A stretch of 64,000 bases of DNA from Chryseobacterium shigense. GTDB taxonomy: Bacteria; Bacteroidota; Bacteroidia; Flavobacteriales; Weeksellaceae. Below are positions 52,856-60,389 of this stretch, piece after piece (position 1 is the stretch's first letter; each line of letters opens with the position of its first letter). The position numbers were made by a program, and so were the translations under genes. The stretch spans positions 1 through 64,000 of the forward strand of contig NZ_JACHLC010000001.1 in assembly GCF_014207845.1 (NCBI RefSeq), in the 5' to 3' direction. The notes beneath the pieces were generated by a model. That model was not told the DNA's origin, did no database searches, and saw only the letters and a list, made by a program, of their open reading frames with translations.

Positions 52856-53461
52856 TTAGCCCCTTGCTCTTTCCAGAAGAACCATCATCAGTAATGACAG
52901 GATTACTAAGCTTTCATCTTCGTCATCAATATCAATCATTCTGTCAAGCTGGAATCTTCTTCCGAAGAAAGAAGGCATTTTTTTTAGTTTAAAATATTCT
53001 TTTCCGTCAATACCTCTTACGGTATAAGCCGGATTAAGGAAATATCCGGTAAACATACCGATAATTGGAATTTCACTTACCATCCCATCAAAGAATTTCG
53101 TCCATGCGTTATCTTCTGTAACTGTGAACTTTGCCTGATCGTTTGCATCTAAAATGTCATAGCTGGATTTCCAGATAGAGCGCATTCCTTTTCTGGCAAG
53201 TCTTCCGTAGTTTTTGTTATCGGTAAGATCATTTAAAGAATAAGAAGCGTTGAAATCGATCCATTGATTGGCTTTGATCCTGAAAAGTTCCTTAGACTTA
53301 CTTTCGTCATTGAAAACAATAACATCTTCCTTCAGCTTGAACATTTTCTGACGAACATAAGCGACATAATTTCCGTTTCTGTCCGTAATATTGAAGTCAC
53401 TCGCTAAAGTGGAGATTTTGAATTTAAAATCCAGAGGATAATTTAGATTTTTAAGTACCAT
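52856..53461 (-). CDS. LURP-one/tubby-like domain protein
   Basis: 201 residues. The pattern NLNYPLDFKFKISTLASDFN, ITDRNGNYVAYVRQKMFKLK and KYFKLKKMPSFFGRRFQLDR fits the LURP-one-related (tubby C-terminal-like beta barrel) family. A C-terminal hydrophobic stretch (SLVILSLLMMVLL) may attach to the membrane. Physiological role unknown. Confidence 0.75.
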   Translation of the reverse strand: MVLKNLNYPLDFKFKISTLASDFNITDRNGNYVAYVRQKMFKLKEDVIVFNDESKSKELFRIKANQWIDFNASYSLNDLTDNKNYGRLARKGMRSIWKSSYDILDANDQAKFTVTEDNAWTKFFDGMVSEIPIIGMFTGYFLNPAYTVRGIDGKEYFKLKKMPSFFGRRFQLDRMIDIDDEDESLVILSLLMMVLLERARG

Positions 53462-53512
53462 TAGTTTATTTTTTTCATATTAGAACCCCAAAGATAAAGG
53501 TTTTTTTACAAT

Positions 53513-53758
53513 CAGGGGCCAGAAGCCGGGAATCAAGATTTTAGAATACCGGATATCAGATGTCAGATTTCAGGCATGAGATGGATGGTAGCCTGGTGGC
53601 TGAGGCCCCCGAAGCCACCAGATGTTCATCATATATTCAAATTTCCGTATTAACAACAGCCTCAAGCTCTCTACCATATAACCACTGTCATTTCGAATCC
53701 CGCATCCCGAAACTCCCAGCTCTCAAACTCAGAAACCCCGCATCAATTCTCAACAATA
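53513..53758. repeat. Dispersed noncoding repeat, copy 2
   Basis: Shares its left end (AATCAGGGGCC, GGGAATCAAGATTTTAG, GATGTCAGATTTCAG) and right end (CGAATCCCGCATCCCGAA) with 38483-38720. The middle differs. No gene in this 315-base gap. Confidence 0.6.
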
Positions 53759-53763
53759 TTCCT

Positions 53764-53771
53764 TATTTTTG
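53764..53771 (+). promoter_or_regulatory. -7 promoter box of recR
   Basis: TATTTTTG then TACTT and the ATG at 53777. Same spacing as before the small membrane protein gene at 20744; predicts leaderless or nearly leaderless mRNA. Confidence 0.5.
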
Positions 53772-53776
53772 TACTT

Positions 53777-54388
53777 ATGGATTACCCTAGTAAAGTTTTA
53801 GCAAAAGCTGTAGACGAAATTTCAGGACTGCCCGGAATCGGGAGAAAAACAGCGTTGAGACTGGCGTTACACCTGCTGAAACAGCCCAGTTCCAGAGCGG
53901 TGGGGCTTGGAAACTCATTAATCAACCTTGTTAATGAAATAAAATACTGTAAAGAATGCCATAATTTTTCAGATTTTGATGTTTGTGAGATCTGTAGCAA
54001 TGAAAAAAGAAACGGTGAGCTTATCTGCATTGTTGAAGATGTACGTGATGTAATTGCCATTGAAAACACAGGGAAATTTACCGGGAAATACCTGATTTTA
54101 GGCGGGAAAATATCACCAATGGAAGGTGTTGGCCCCAATCAGCTGAATATTCCCAGTATTGAAAGAAAACTGAATGAAGGTGCAGTGAGGGAATTTATTT
54201 TTGCTTTAAGCGCTACTATGGAAGGTGATACAACAGCGTATTATATCTATAAAAAATTTAAAAGCTTTAATGTGAATTTCTCAAGTATTGCCAGAGGAAT
54301 TTCAGTAGGTGATGAGCTGGAATATGCAGATGAGGTGTCTTTGGGAAGATCTATCATTAACAGGTTACCGTATAACGAAAGGGATTAA
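53777..54388 (+). CDS. recR: Recombination mediator RecR
   Basis: 203 residues, standard. N-terminal helix-hairpin-helix (LPGIGRKTALRLALHLL), zinc finger CKECHNFSDFDVCEICSN, then Toprim (CIVEDVRDVIAIENTG, then ISPMEGVGPNQLNI). Loads RecA with RecO (and RecF). The next gene starts 2 bases later. Confidence 0.96.
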   Translation: MDYPSKVLAKAVDEISGLPGIGRKTALRLALHLLKQPSSRAVGLGNSLINLVNEIKYCKECHNFSDFDVCEICSNEKRNGELICIVEDVRDVIAIENTGKFTGKYLILGGKISPMEGVGPNQLNIPSIERKLNEGAVREFIFALSATMEGDTTAYYIYKKFKSFNVNFSSIARGISVGDELEYADEVSLGRSIINRLPYNERD

Positions 54389-54390
54389 AT

Positions 54391-55224
54391 ATGAAGCTGT
54401 CAGTAATTATTGTTAATTATAATGTCACAGGGCTGTTGAGAAACTGCCTTCTTTCTATCCGGAAATATGCAGAAGGGGAGAATTATGAAGTAATTGTTAT
54501 AGATAATGCATCAACGGATACATCCTGGGGAGATCTTATTCCTGAATTCCCGAAAGTACATTTTATATCCTCTGAACATAATGATGGCTTTGCTGTAGCC
54601 AATAACAAAGCTGTAAAGACAGCAGCCGGAGAATACGTCCTTCTTTTAAATCCTGATACTGAACTGGAAGGATTTTATATGGAAGATCTGCTGGATTTTG
54701 CAGACTCCAAAACAGATTTTGGATGTTTAGGTGTAAGGATGCATGATGCGGAAGGAAACTTTCTGCCTGAAAGCAAACGTTCCGTACCGGATATGTTCAA
54801 TTCTTTTGAGAAGCTGTTTACGAATTTTAAAAGAAGCAATTCAAAATCCTATTACAGAAATGATATTGATGAAAATGCAATTGCTGAAGTAGATGTGGTG
54901 ACCGGAGCCTTTTTATTGATTAAAAAAGATGTTTACGAAAAAGCAGGAGGCCTTGATGAAACATATTTTATGTACGGAGAAGATATTGATCTCTGCTATA
55001 CTTTATTGAGAAACGGGTACAAAAATTATTATTACGGTAAAGCTTCTCTGCTGCATCATAAAGGAGAGAGTACTGTTAAAGATGAGGTATATCTTGAGCG
55101 GTTTTATGGGGCTATGCAGATCTTTATAGATAAGTACTATAAAGCACCCAAACCATTGCAGTACTCATTTTTAAAAGCAGGGCTGAGGCTTCGCCATAAG
55201 ATAGAAAAGATTAAGCTAAAATAA
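54391..55224 (+). CDS. GT2-family glycosyltransferase (rhamnosyltransferase-like)
   Basis: 277 residues. SVIIVNYNVTGLLRNCLLSI and VIVIDNASTDTSW bind UDP- or dTDP-sugar; NPDTELEG is the DxD-like site. GAFLLIKKDVYEKAGGLDE and FMYGEDIDLCYTLLRNGYK are typical of WbbL-type enzymes of surface polysaccharide synthesis. No other polysaccharide genes nearby. Confidence 0.9.
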   Translation: MKLSVIIVNYNVTGLLRNCLLSIRKYAEGENYEVIVIDNASTDTSWGDLIPEFPKVHFISSEHNDGFAVANNKAVKTAAGEYVLLLNPDTELEGFYMEDLLDFADSKTDFGCLGVRMHDAEGNFLPESKRSVPDMFNSFEKLFTNFKRSNSKSYYRNDIDENAIAEVDVVTGAFLLIKKDVYEKAGGLDETYFMYGEDIDLCYTLLRNGYKNYYYGKASLLHHKGESTVKDEVYLERFYGAMQIFIDKYYKAPKPLQYSFLKAGLRLRHKIEKIKLK

Positions 55225-55256
55225 AAAAGCAGTTCAATTTGAACTGCTTTTGTTTA
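55224..55256. terminator. Terminator between the glycosyltransferase and secG
   Basis: AAAAGCAGTTCAA / TTGAACTGCTTTT, convergent genes, works both ways. Confidence 0.88.
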
Positions 55257-55274
55257 TATAAGATAAGTTTATTA

Positions 55275-55631
55275 TTATTTTGCCGGAGCTGCAGGTGTCT
55301 GAGCCGGAGCAGTGGTAGTAGCTGCAGGAGCAGACTGCTTCGCGGGAGCTGAAGTTTCTTTCTTCACCGGTTGCTGTGTCGGAGCTACTGTAGCAGGTTT
55401 ACCTGTGATCACAACGCTTATAAGAATAAGAACGATGATTACTGCGCCCAGAGTCCATGTTGCTTTTTCCATGAAATCATTGGTTCTCTGTACCCCGAAC
55501 TGCGCAGATGATGCACCTCCGAAAGTACTGGATAAGCCTCCTCCTTTTGGATTTTGAGCCATAACGATGATCACCAATAAAACGCTGGCAATCATAATAA
55601 GAACCATCAATAGTGTAAATATAGTATCCAT
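55275..55631 (-). CDS. secG: Preprotein translocase subunit SecG
   Basis: 118 residues. Two membrane helices (IFTLLMVLIMIASVLLVIIV and TWTLGAVIIVLILISVVI) with the conserved NPKGGGLSSTFGG between them. The C-terminal 40 residues are an Ala/Pro/Thr-rich tail, a common flavobacterial extension. Confidence 0.94.
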   Translation of the reverse strand: MDTIFTLLMVLIMIASVLLVIIVMAQNPKGGGLSSTFGGASSAQFGVQRTNDFMEKATWTLGAVIIVLILISVVITGKPATVAPTQQPVKKETSAPAKQSAPAATTTAPAQTPAAPAK

Positions 55632-55656
55632 TAATTCTGATATCTTTTTGAATGGG

Positions 55657-55687
55657 CAAATTTAATCTTTTTTTATCGAATGACAAA
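55657..55687 (-). promoter_or_regulatory. Promoter of secG
   Basis: On the minus strand TTTG, 19 bases, TAAATTTG: an exact consensus promoter. Confidence 0.8.
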
Positions 55688-55715
55688 GAAGATCGCCGTA
55701 AATGTTATTAAAAAT

Positions 55716-55743
55716 AAAAACGGCAGCGTAGGCTGCCGTTTTT
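55716..55743 (-). terminator. Terminator of the M16 operon
   Basis: AAAACGGCAGC / GCTGCCGTTTT with a GTAG loop. Confidence 0.9.
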
Positions 55744-55765
55744 ATGGTGTCAAAAAAGCTGGTTT

Positions 55766-57799
55766 TTATTTAAAATCAGAATCTTTAGCCTGATTTAAGA
55801 GATAAGACTGTACAGCCAGGTTAATATCCATACCACCCATATTCTGGATGATCGTAAAAGGTAATTTTACACCTGAAACATCTTTGTAATTAGCATAGCT
55901 TGTAGGAATAGAGCCTCCTTCACCAGCTTTTACTTCTCCGGTTTTCAGACCTGTGCTTACGCTATAGTAATACGTTGCTTTATCTGCTTTTACTACGTAA
56001 GAATCTTCATTGTTGTATTTTTCTATTCCGGCTAATTTTAACGCCGGATTTTTAGCAAAACCTAATTCAGGAAAAAGTTCCGTTTCTTTTGTCATTTCAC
56101 TTTTCTGTTTATCATCAAAAGGTTTTTTCTGTCCCTGAACTTCCATATATCCGTCTTTTCCATCAAAAACGATTTTCTGGATGGTATTGCCCATCATACT
56201 GATGTTCATGGCCATTTTTCCACCTTTGGCATGAATCATTTTCATCGCCATATCCATTCCCTGCACCTTAGTTGTAGCATCAGCAGAGATGGATGTGACT
56301 TTCTGAACAGCTGCTGCGCCTCCGATAGCATTGATATATTTATCAGCAACGGAACCAACAGTAACATTAGCATCAGCTTTTTGTGCAGCTGGTTTGGCGA
56401 CAGGATTAGCTTCCTTATCGTAATATTTTACAGGATAACCCAGTTTTTCAAGCCCTTCAGAGATATCAGAAGCTTTACCGGCGATGAAAATTCTACTTTG
56501 ATTAGGCAGGATATTCGTTTTTACTGCATTGGAAATATCCGCGGCAGATACCTTGTCAATTGACTTCAAATAATTGGTATAGAAATCAGAAGGCAGATCC
56601 TGAACTTTTTGGTTCAAAGCGAATTTTGCAACAGTTTCCGGTTTCTCCAGAGACATGATGAAAGAACCTTTCAGTTTAGCCTTTGCATTGGCAAGTTCTT
56701 CAGGTTTTACGGTTGAAATAGCATTAAGTTCATTCATGAATTCCTTCACCGCTTTATCTGTAACCTCATTTCTTACGCTTGCATCAGCTGAGAAATCAGA
56801 AGAATATTTACCGGCATTCATATCTGAATAAGCCCCGTAAGTAAATCCGTTCTTCTCACGAAGGTTCATGAAAAGTCTTGCTTCGCCGCCACCGCCTAAG
56901 ATATAGTTGGCCATTATAGCAGCAAAATAGTTAGGGTCCTTCATTTTAAGGTTGTTCAGGTTATTCACCGAAACTACAGACTGTACAGCTGAAGGAACGT
57001 CTACCACATTAATTTCTGTTTTGGCAAGATTAGAAGCTGGTTCCAGAGGAGTAACAGGGGTATTGGCTTTTTTCCATCCGCTGAAAGCTTTCTCTACCAA
57101 AGGCTTTACCTGATCGAATTTCACATCTCCCACAATCACCAGATAAGCATTGTCAGGAGCATAATATTTTTTATAAACGTTTTGTACGTCGCCTAACTGG
57201 ATTTTGTTGATAGTTTCTACAGTTTCAAATTCACCTCTTGCCGTATTTTTGCCATACATTAATGCATTGGAAACCTTAGAGGCAATGGAAGAAGCATTTT
57301 TTTCTTCAGATTTTAATCCTTCTACAGCTCTTTCTTTTGAATTCTGAATTTCTTCAGCAGAGAATTTCGGATTGATGATGGCATCTGCCATTAAGCCCAG
57401 TACCTCAGGGAAATATTTTGAAAGGGAATTCGCAAAAGCACCATTGGAAGAAAAATTCAGATTGGCTCCCAGATAATCTACTTTTTTGTTAAAATCCTCT
57501 TTACTTAAGTTAGTGGTTCCGTTTTCGAACTGTTCGGCCATAATAGAACTTACTCCGGCTACATTTCCTTCAAAGAAAGGAGGTCTGTCCATGGAAAGGG
57601 TAGTGTTTACTCTCGGTAATTTGTTATTTTCCACAACCATTACCGTAAGGCCGTTGCTCAGCTGGAACGTTTTTGGCTTTGCAATATTGATTGCGGGAGT
57701 AGGTCCCGGCTTTGGCATTGCATTAATGTCAATTTTTTGTGCTGAAACCGTTCCTGCGAATAAAAACGCTGCAGCTATATATGTTAATTGCTTTTTCAT
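55766..57799 (-). CDS. M16 peptidase-like protein, probably non-catalytic partner
   Basis: 677 residues with signal peptide (MKKQLTYIAAAFLFAGTVSA). Two M16 domains (VNTTLSMDRPPFFEGNVAGV and YAPDNAYLVIVGDVKF). The zinc motif position reads SIMAEQFENGTTN instead of HxxEH, so it is probably inactive. The last 200 residues are an extra beta domain (YLEVQGQKKPF-like, GKLQMDG style). Pairs with the active upstream gene. Confidence 0.88.
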   Translation of the reverse strand: MKKQLTYIAAAFLFAGTVSAQKIDINAMPKPGPTPAINIAKPKTFQLSNGLTVMVVENNKLPRVNTTLSMDRPPFFEGNVAGVSSIMAEQFENGTTNLSKEDFNKKVDYLGANLNFSSNGAFANSLSKYFPEVLGLMADAIINPKFSAEEIQNSKERAVEGLKSEEKNASSIASKVSNALMYGKNTARGEFETVETINKIQLGDVQNVYKKYYAPDNAYLVIVGDVKFDQVKPLVEKAFSGWKKANTPVTPLEPASNLAKTEINVVDVPSAVQSVVSVNNLNNLKMKDPNYFAAIMANYILGGGGEARLFMNLREKNGFTYGAYSDMNAGKYSSDFSADASVRNEVTDKAVKEFMNELNAISTVKPEELANAKAKLKGSFIMSLEKPETVAKFALNQKVQDLPSDFYTNYLKSIDKVSAADISNAVKTNILPNQSRIFIAGKASDISEGLEKLGYPVKYYDKEANPVAKPAAQKADANVTVGSVADKYINAIGGAAAVQKVTSISADATTKVQGMDMAMKMIHAKGGKMAMNISMMGNTIQKIVFDGKDGYMEVQGQKKPFDDKQKSEMTKETELFPELGFAKNPALKLAGIEKYNNEDSYVVKADKATYYYSVSTGLKTGEVKAGEGGSIPTSYANYKDVSGVKLPFTIIQNMGGMDINLAVQSYLLNQAKDSDFK

Positions 57800-57852
57800 T
57801 TGTAAAAATTTAATTTTTAATAATCATATGGTAAACCTGAAGTTTTAAATGA

Positions 57853-59166
57853 TTACTTTTTTTCAGGAACGTAATTAATGATTACCCTTTGATTAGAATT
57901 CAGATATTTCTTGGCAGCGTTCTGCAGGTCCTGTCTGGTGATGGATCTGTAAATGTCAATTTCCTTGTTGATCAAATTGGTATCTCCCATCAGTACATGA
58001 TTTGTTGCCAGTGAAGCCGCAATTCCCTGAATACTTGAATTGGCATTTACAAACTGATTTTCATACTGGTTCTGAAGCTTCTGATAATCTTCCTCAGAAA
58101 TCAGGGTCGTCTGTAACTTTTTGATTTCTGCATCAATATCAGACTGTAAAGTCTGCTTTGTAGTCTGTCCCATTGGGATTGCAAAGAATGCGAAAATACT
58201 GTAATCTTCAAGCCCCTGGTTGAAAGCCTGTACAGCAAGCGCTTTTTTATCCTGATCTACCAATTTTTTGTATAAAACTGAAGATTTACCATTGCTCAGG
58301 TAAGATGAAAGCATATCCAGAACATAAGCATCTTTTTCTTTGTTGGCCGGAGTTCTGTATGCAAAAATATAGGCAGGAAGCTGGATATTCGGGTCTGTAG
58401 CCGTTACTTCTTTTTCCTGGGTGATAGGAGCATCTTTCGGGAAGTCCTTAGGATAAAGCGTTCCTTTTGGAATAGCTCCGTAATAATCCTGGATCCATTT
58501 TTTAGTCTGTTCAGGCTTGATGTCTCCCGCCACTACTAATGTGGCATTGTTCGGAACGTAGTATTTTTTATAAAAAGCCTGGAATTCTTCCAGTTTTGCA
58601 GAATTAAGATCTTCCATAGAACCGATGGTAGGCCAGTTGTACGGGTGATTCGTAAATAAGTTTTTCTGAATGGTAGGGAAAAGGTTTCCATAAGGCTGGT
58701 TATCCATTCTTAATCTTTTCTCTTCTTTTACAACTTCTCTCTGAGTGTCTACTCCCACCTGGTTAATTACGGCATGACGCATTCTTTCAGATTCCATCCA
58801 AAGTCCTAACTGTTCGTTATTGGAAGGGAAAGTTTCAAAGTAATACGTTCTGTCATTCGTAGTGTTGGCGTTGTTTTGTCCCCCGTTGGAAGAAACGATC
58901 TTGAACCAGTCACCTCTTTTGATATTAGGCGTTCCTTCAAACAGAAGGTGTTCGAAGAAGTGGGCAAAACCCGTTCTTCCTTTTACTTCATCCTTTGCAC
59001 CTACGTGGTACATTACACCTGTTGTTACTACCGGTGCAGAATTATCCTGATGAAGAATTACATGAAGACCGTTCGGCAGGTCATACTCTTCGAATTTTAT
59101 TTGCTGTGCGTTCAGTACCATTCCGAAGAAAGCTACAGCAGCAGCAGAAAGAAGTCGTTTTTTCAT
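57853..59166 (-). CDS. M16 peptidase, catalytic subunit
   Basis: 437 residues from MKKRLLSAAAVAFFG, a signal peptide. FAHFFEHLLFEGTPN holds the inverted zinc motif HxxEH, with the third ligand Glu in VVKEEKRLRMD about 75 residues later. Processes peptides in the periplasm. With the next gene it forms the usual active/inactive M16 pair, 53 bases apart. Confidence 0.93.
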   Translation of the reverse strand: MKKRLLSAAAVAFFGMVLNAQQIKFEEYDLPNGLHVILHQDNSAPVVTTGVMYHVGAKDEVKGRTGFAHFFEHLLFEGTPNIKRGDWFKIVSSNGGQNNANTTNDRTYYFETFPSNNEQLGLWMESERMRHAVINQVGVDTQREVVKEEKRLRMDNQPYGNLFPTIQKNLFTNHPYNWPTIGSMEDLNSAKLEEFQAFYKKYYVPNNATLVVAGDIKPEQTKKWIQDYYGAIPKGTLYPKDFPKDAPITQEKEVTATDPNIQLPAYIFAYRTPANKEKDAYVLDMLSSYLSNGKSSVLYKKLVDQDKKALAVQAFNQGLEDYSIFAFFAIPMGQTTKQTLQSDIDAEIKKLQTTLISEEDYQKLQNQYENQFVNANSSIQGIAASLATNHVLMGDTNLINKEIDIYRSITRQDLQNAAKKYLNSNQRVIINYVPEKK

Positions 59167-59274
59167 TATAATAGAAATTGTTTTGTTAATTAGTTTCAAA
59201 AATACTTTAATTGTTACAATCGGAAAAGTATTTATATTTATAGCTCAGGACCTAAAAAAATAGATTTAATAATC

Positions 59275-60036
59275 ATGAAATATTTATTTTCTTTACTGTT
59301 TCTTACTTGTTTTCTTTTTGGGTTTTCTCAAACGCAAAGCAGAAATTGTGAGAACGAAATGAGGAAGGATAGTATTTTATATAAAAGACTGATACAGGAA
59401 TCAAAATATATAAACTACAAAAGCTTGGCTCAGAAAATTATCAGTGATATTGATCCCGGAAAACTCCCAAAAGAAAATCTCATCATTTTTTATCAGGATA
59501 AGTTTGTAAGAGATCCATCTGATGAAGAACCGTGCATCTGTTGTTTTGAACGACTTGCGGAAAATCCTAATTATAAAGGGACTGATTTTCTGAATAAAAA
59601 GAATATTAAAATTATTGTTGAAAAGCTGAAGAAAAATGTTATTCTTAAAAGCATACTTGAAAATAAATTTATTTTTAATAAATCGGAAATTCGTCATCAT
59701 ACTATATTCGGAAAGCTGATTGTATTGGCAAGAAAGCAGCAGAAAGGAAAATATCAGGAAATGTATGATGGTAAAATACGTAATGAGGAGAGATTTTATT
59801 ATTTTCCTTATGAACATAAAAAGGACTTGTTTTTGGTAAGAAATTACGATTCTGGAAATTTAGAAACTCTATATAATTATGATACTTTGGAACTGATTTT
59901 TTTTAATGAATTAGAAAATAAAGTTTCTGTAATGTTTATTTATAACGAAGGAAGAATAAATGACAGAGAAAATCGCCTGACTAAAACTTATCAATATAAA
60001 AGTGGAGATTGGGAATTTTTTAAAAACGGAGAATAA
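59275..60036 (+). CDS. Secreted hypothetical protein, 253 residues
   Basis: Signal peptide MKYLFSLLFLTCFLFGFSQ. Cysteine cluster PCICCFERLAE near residue 90; AT-rich. The C-terminus NEGRINDRENRLTKTYQYK is echoed by a decayed fragment downstream. No family recognised. Confidence 0.7.
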   Translation: MKYLFSLLFLTCFLFGFSQTQSRNCENEMRKDSILYKRLIQESKYINYKSLAQKIISDIDPGKLPKENLIIFYQDKFVRDPSDEEPCICCFERLAENPNYKGTDFLNKKNIKIIVEKLKKNVILKSILENKFIFNKSEIRHHTIFGKLIVLARKQQKGKYQEMYDGKIRNEERFYYFPYEHKKDLFLVRNYDSGNLETLYNYDTLELIFFNELENKVSVMFIYNEGRINDRENRLTKTYQYKSGDWEFFKNGE

Positions 60037-60192
60037 TATAACCGGAACTTATCACTTTCCATCTCTTTATTTTTTTCATTTAAAGACTTTTAGGAAGAAA
60101 ATTCCATGCACTTCTGTATGTTGAAACATTACGATAAGGAGAAAGAAAGACTAAGCATATCAAAAGGTGTCGGGACCGAGATTAATATGTAA

Positions 60193-60294
60193 ATCATCAT
60201 AAATATTTGGATTTCAGACGGCCGGTATATTGAAAAAAATGATATCTGCAGCTACAGCGGGAAAACATGGGAGAAGCAAAACCGCAGGCAATAA
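60193..60294 (+). pseudogene. Relic of a paralogue of the preceding gene
   Basis: A 33-codon open stretch reads NIWISDGRYIEKNDICSYSG, then KTWEKQN and a stop. It aligns with the end of the upstream protein (IYNEGRINDRENRLTKTYQY, then KSGDWEFF). No start codon. Probably the end of a duplicated copy; the rest of the 60037-60336 gap has only unclear leftovers. Confidence 0.5.
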
Positions 60295-60336
60295 AAATAT
60301 TTCTGGTGTTTAATTTTTTAGTTGTGCACTCCAGAA

Positions 60337-60367
60337 TTTGAATTCTCCTCCGAATACATTAATTTTG
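60337..60367 (+). promoter_or_regulatory. Promoter of the UvrD-like helicase gene
   Basis: TTTG, 19 bases, TAATTTTG: exact consensus, 22 bases before the ATG. Confidence 0.8.
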
Positions 60368-60389
60368 TGTTCCCAAAATTTTTTGCAGT

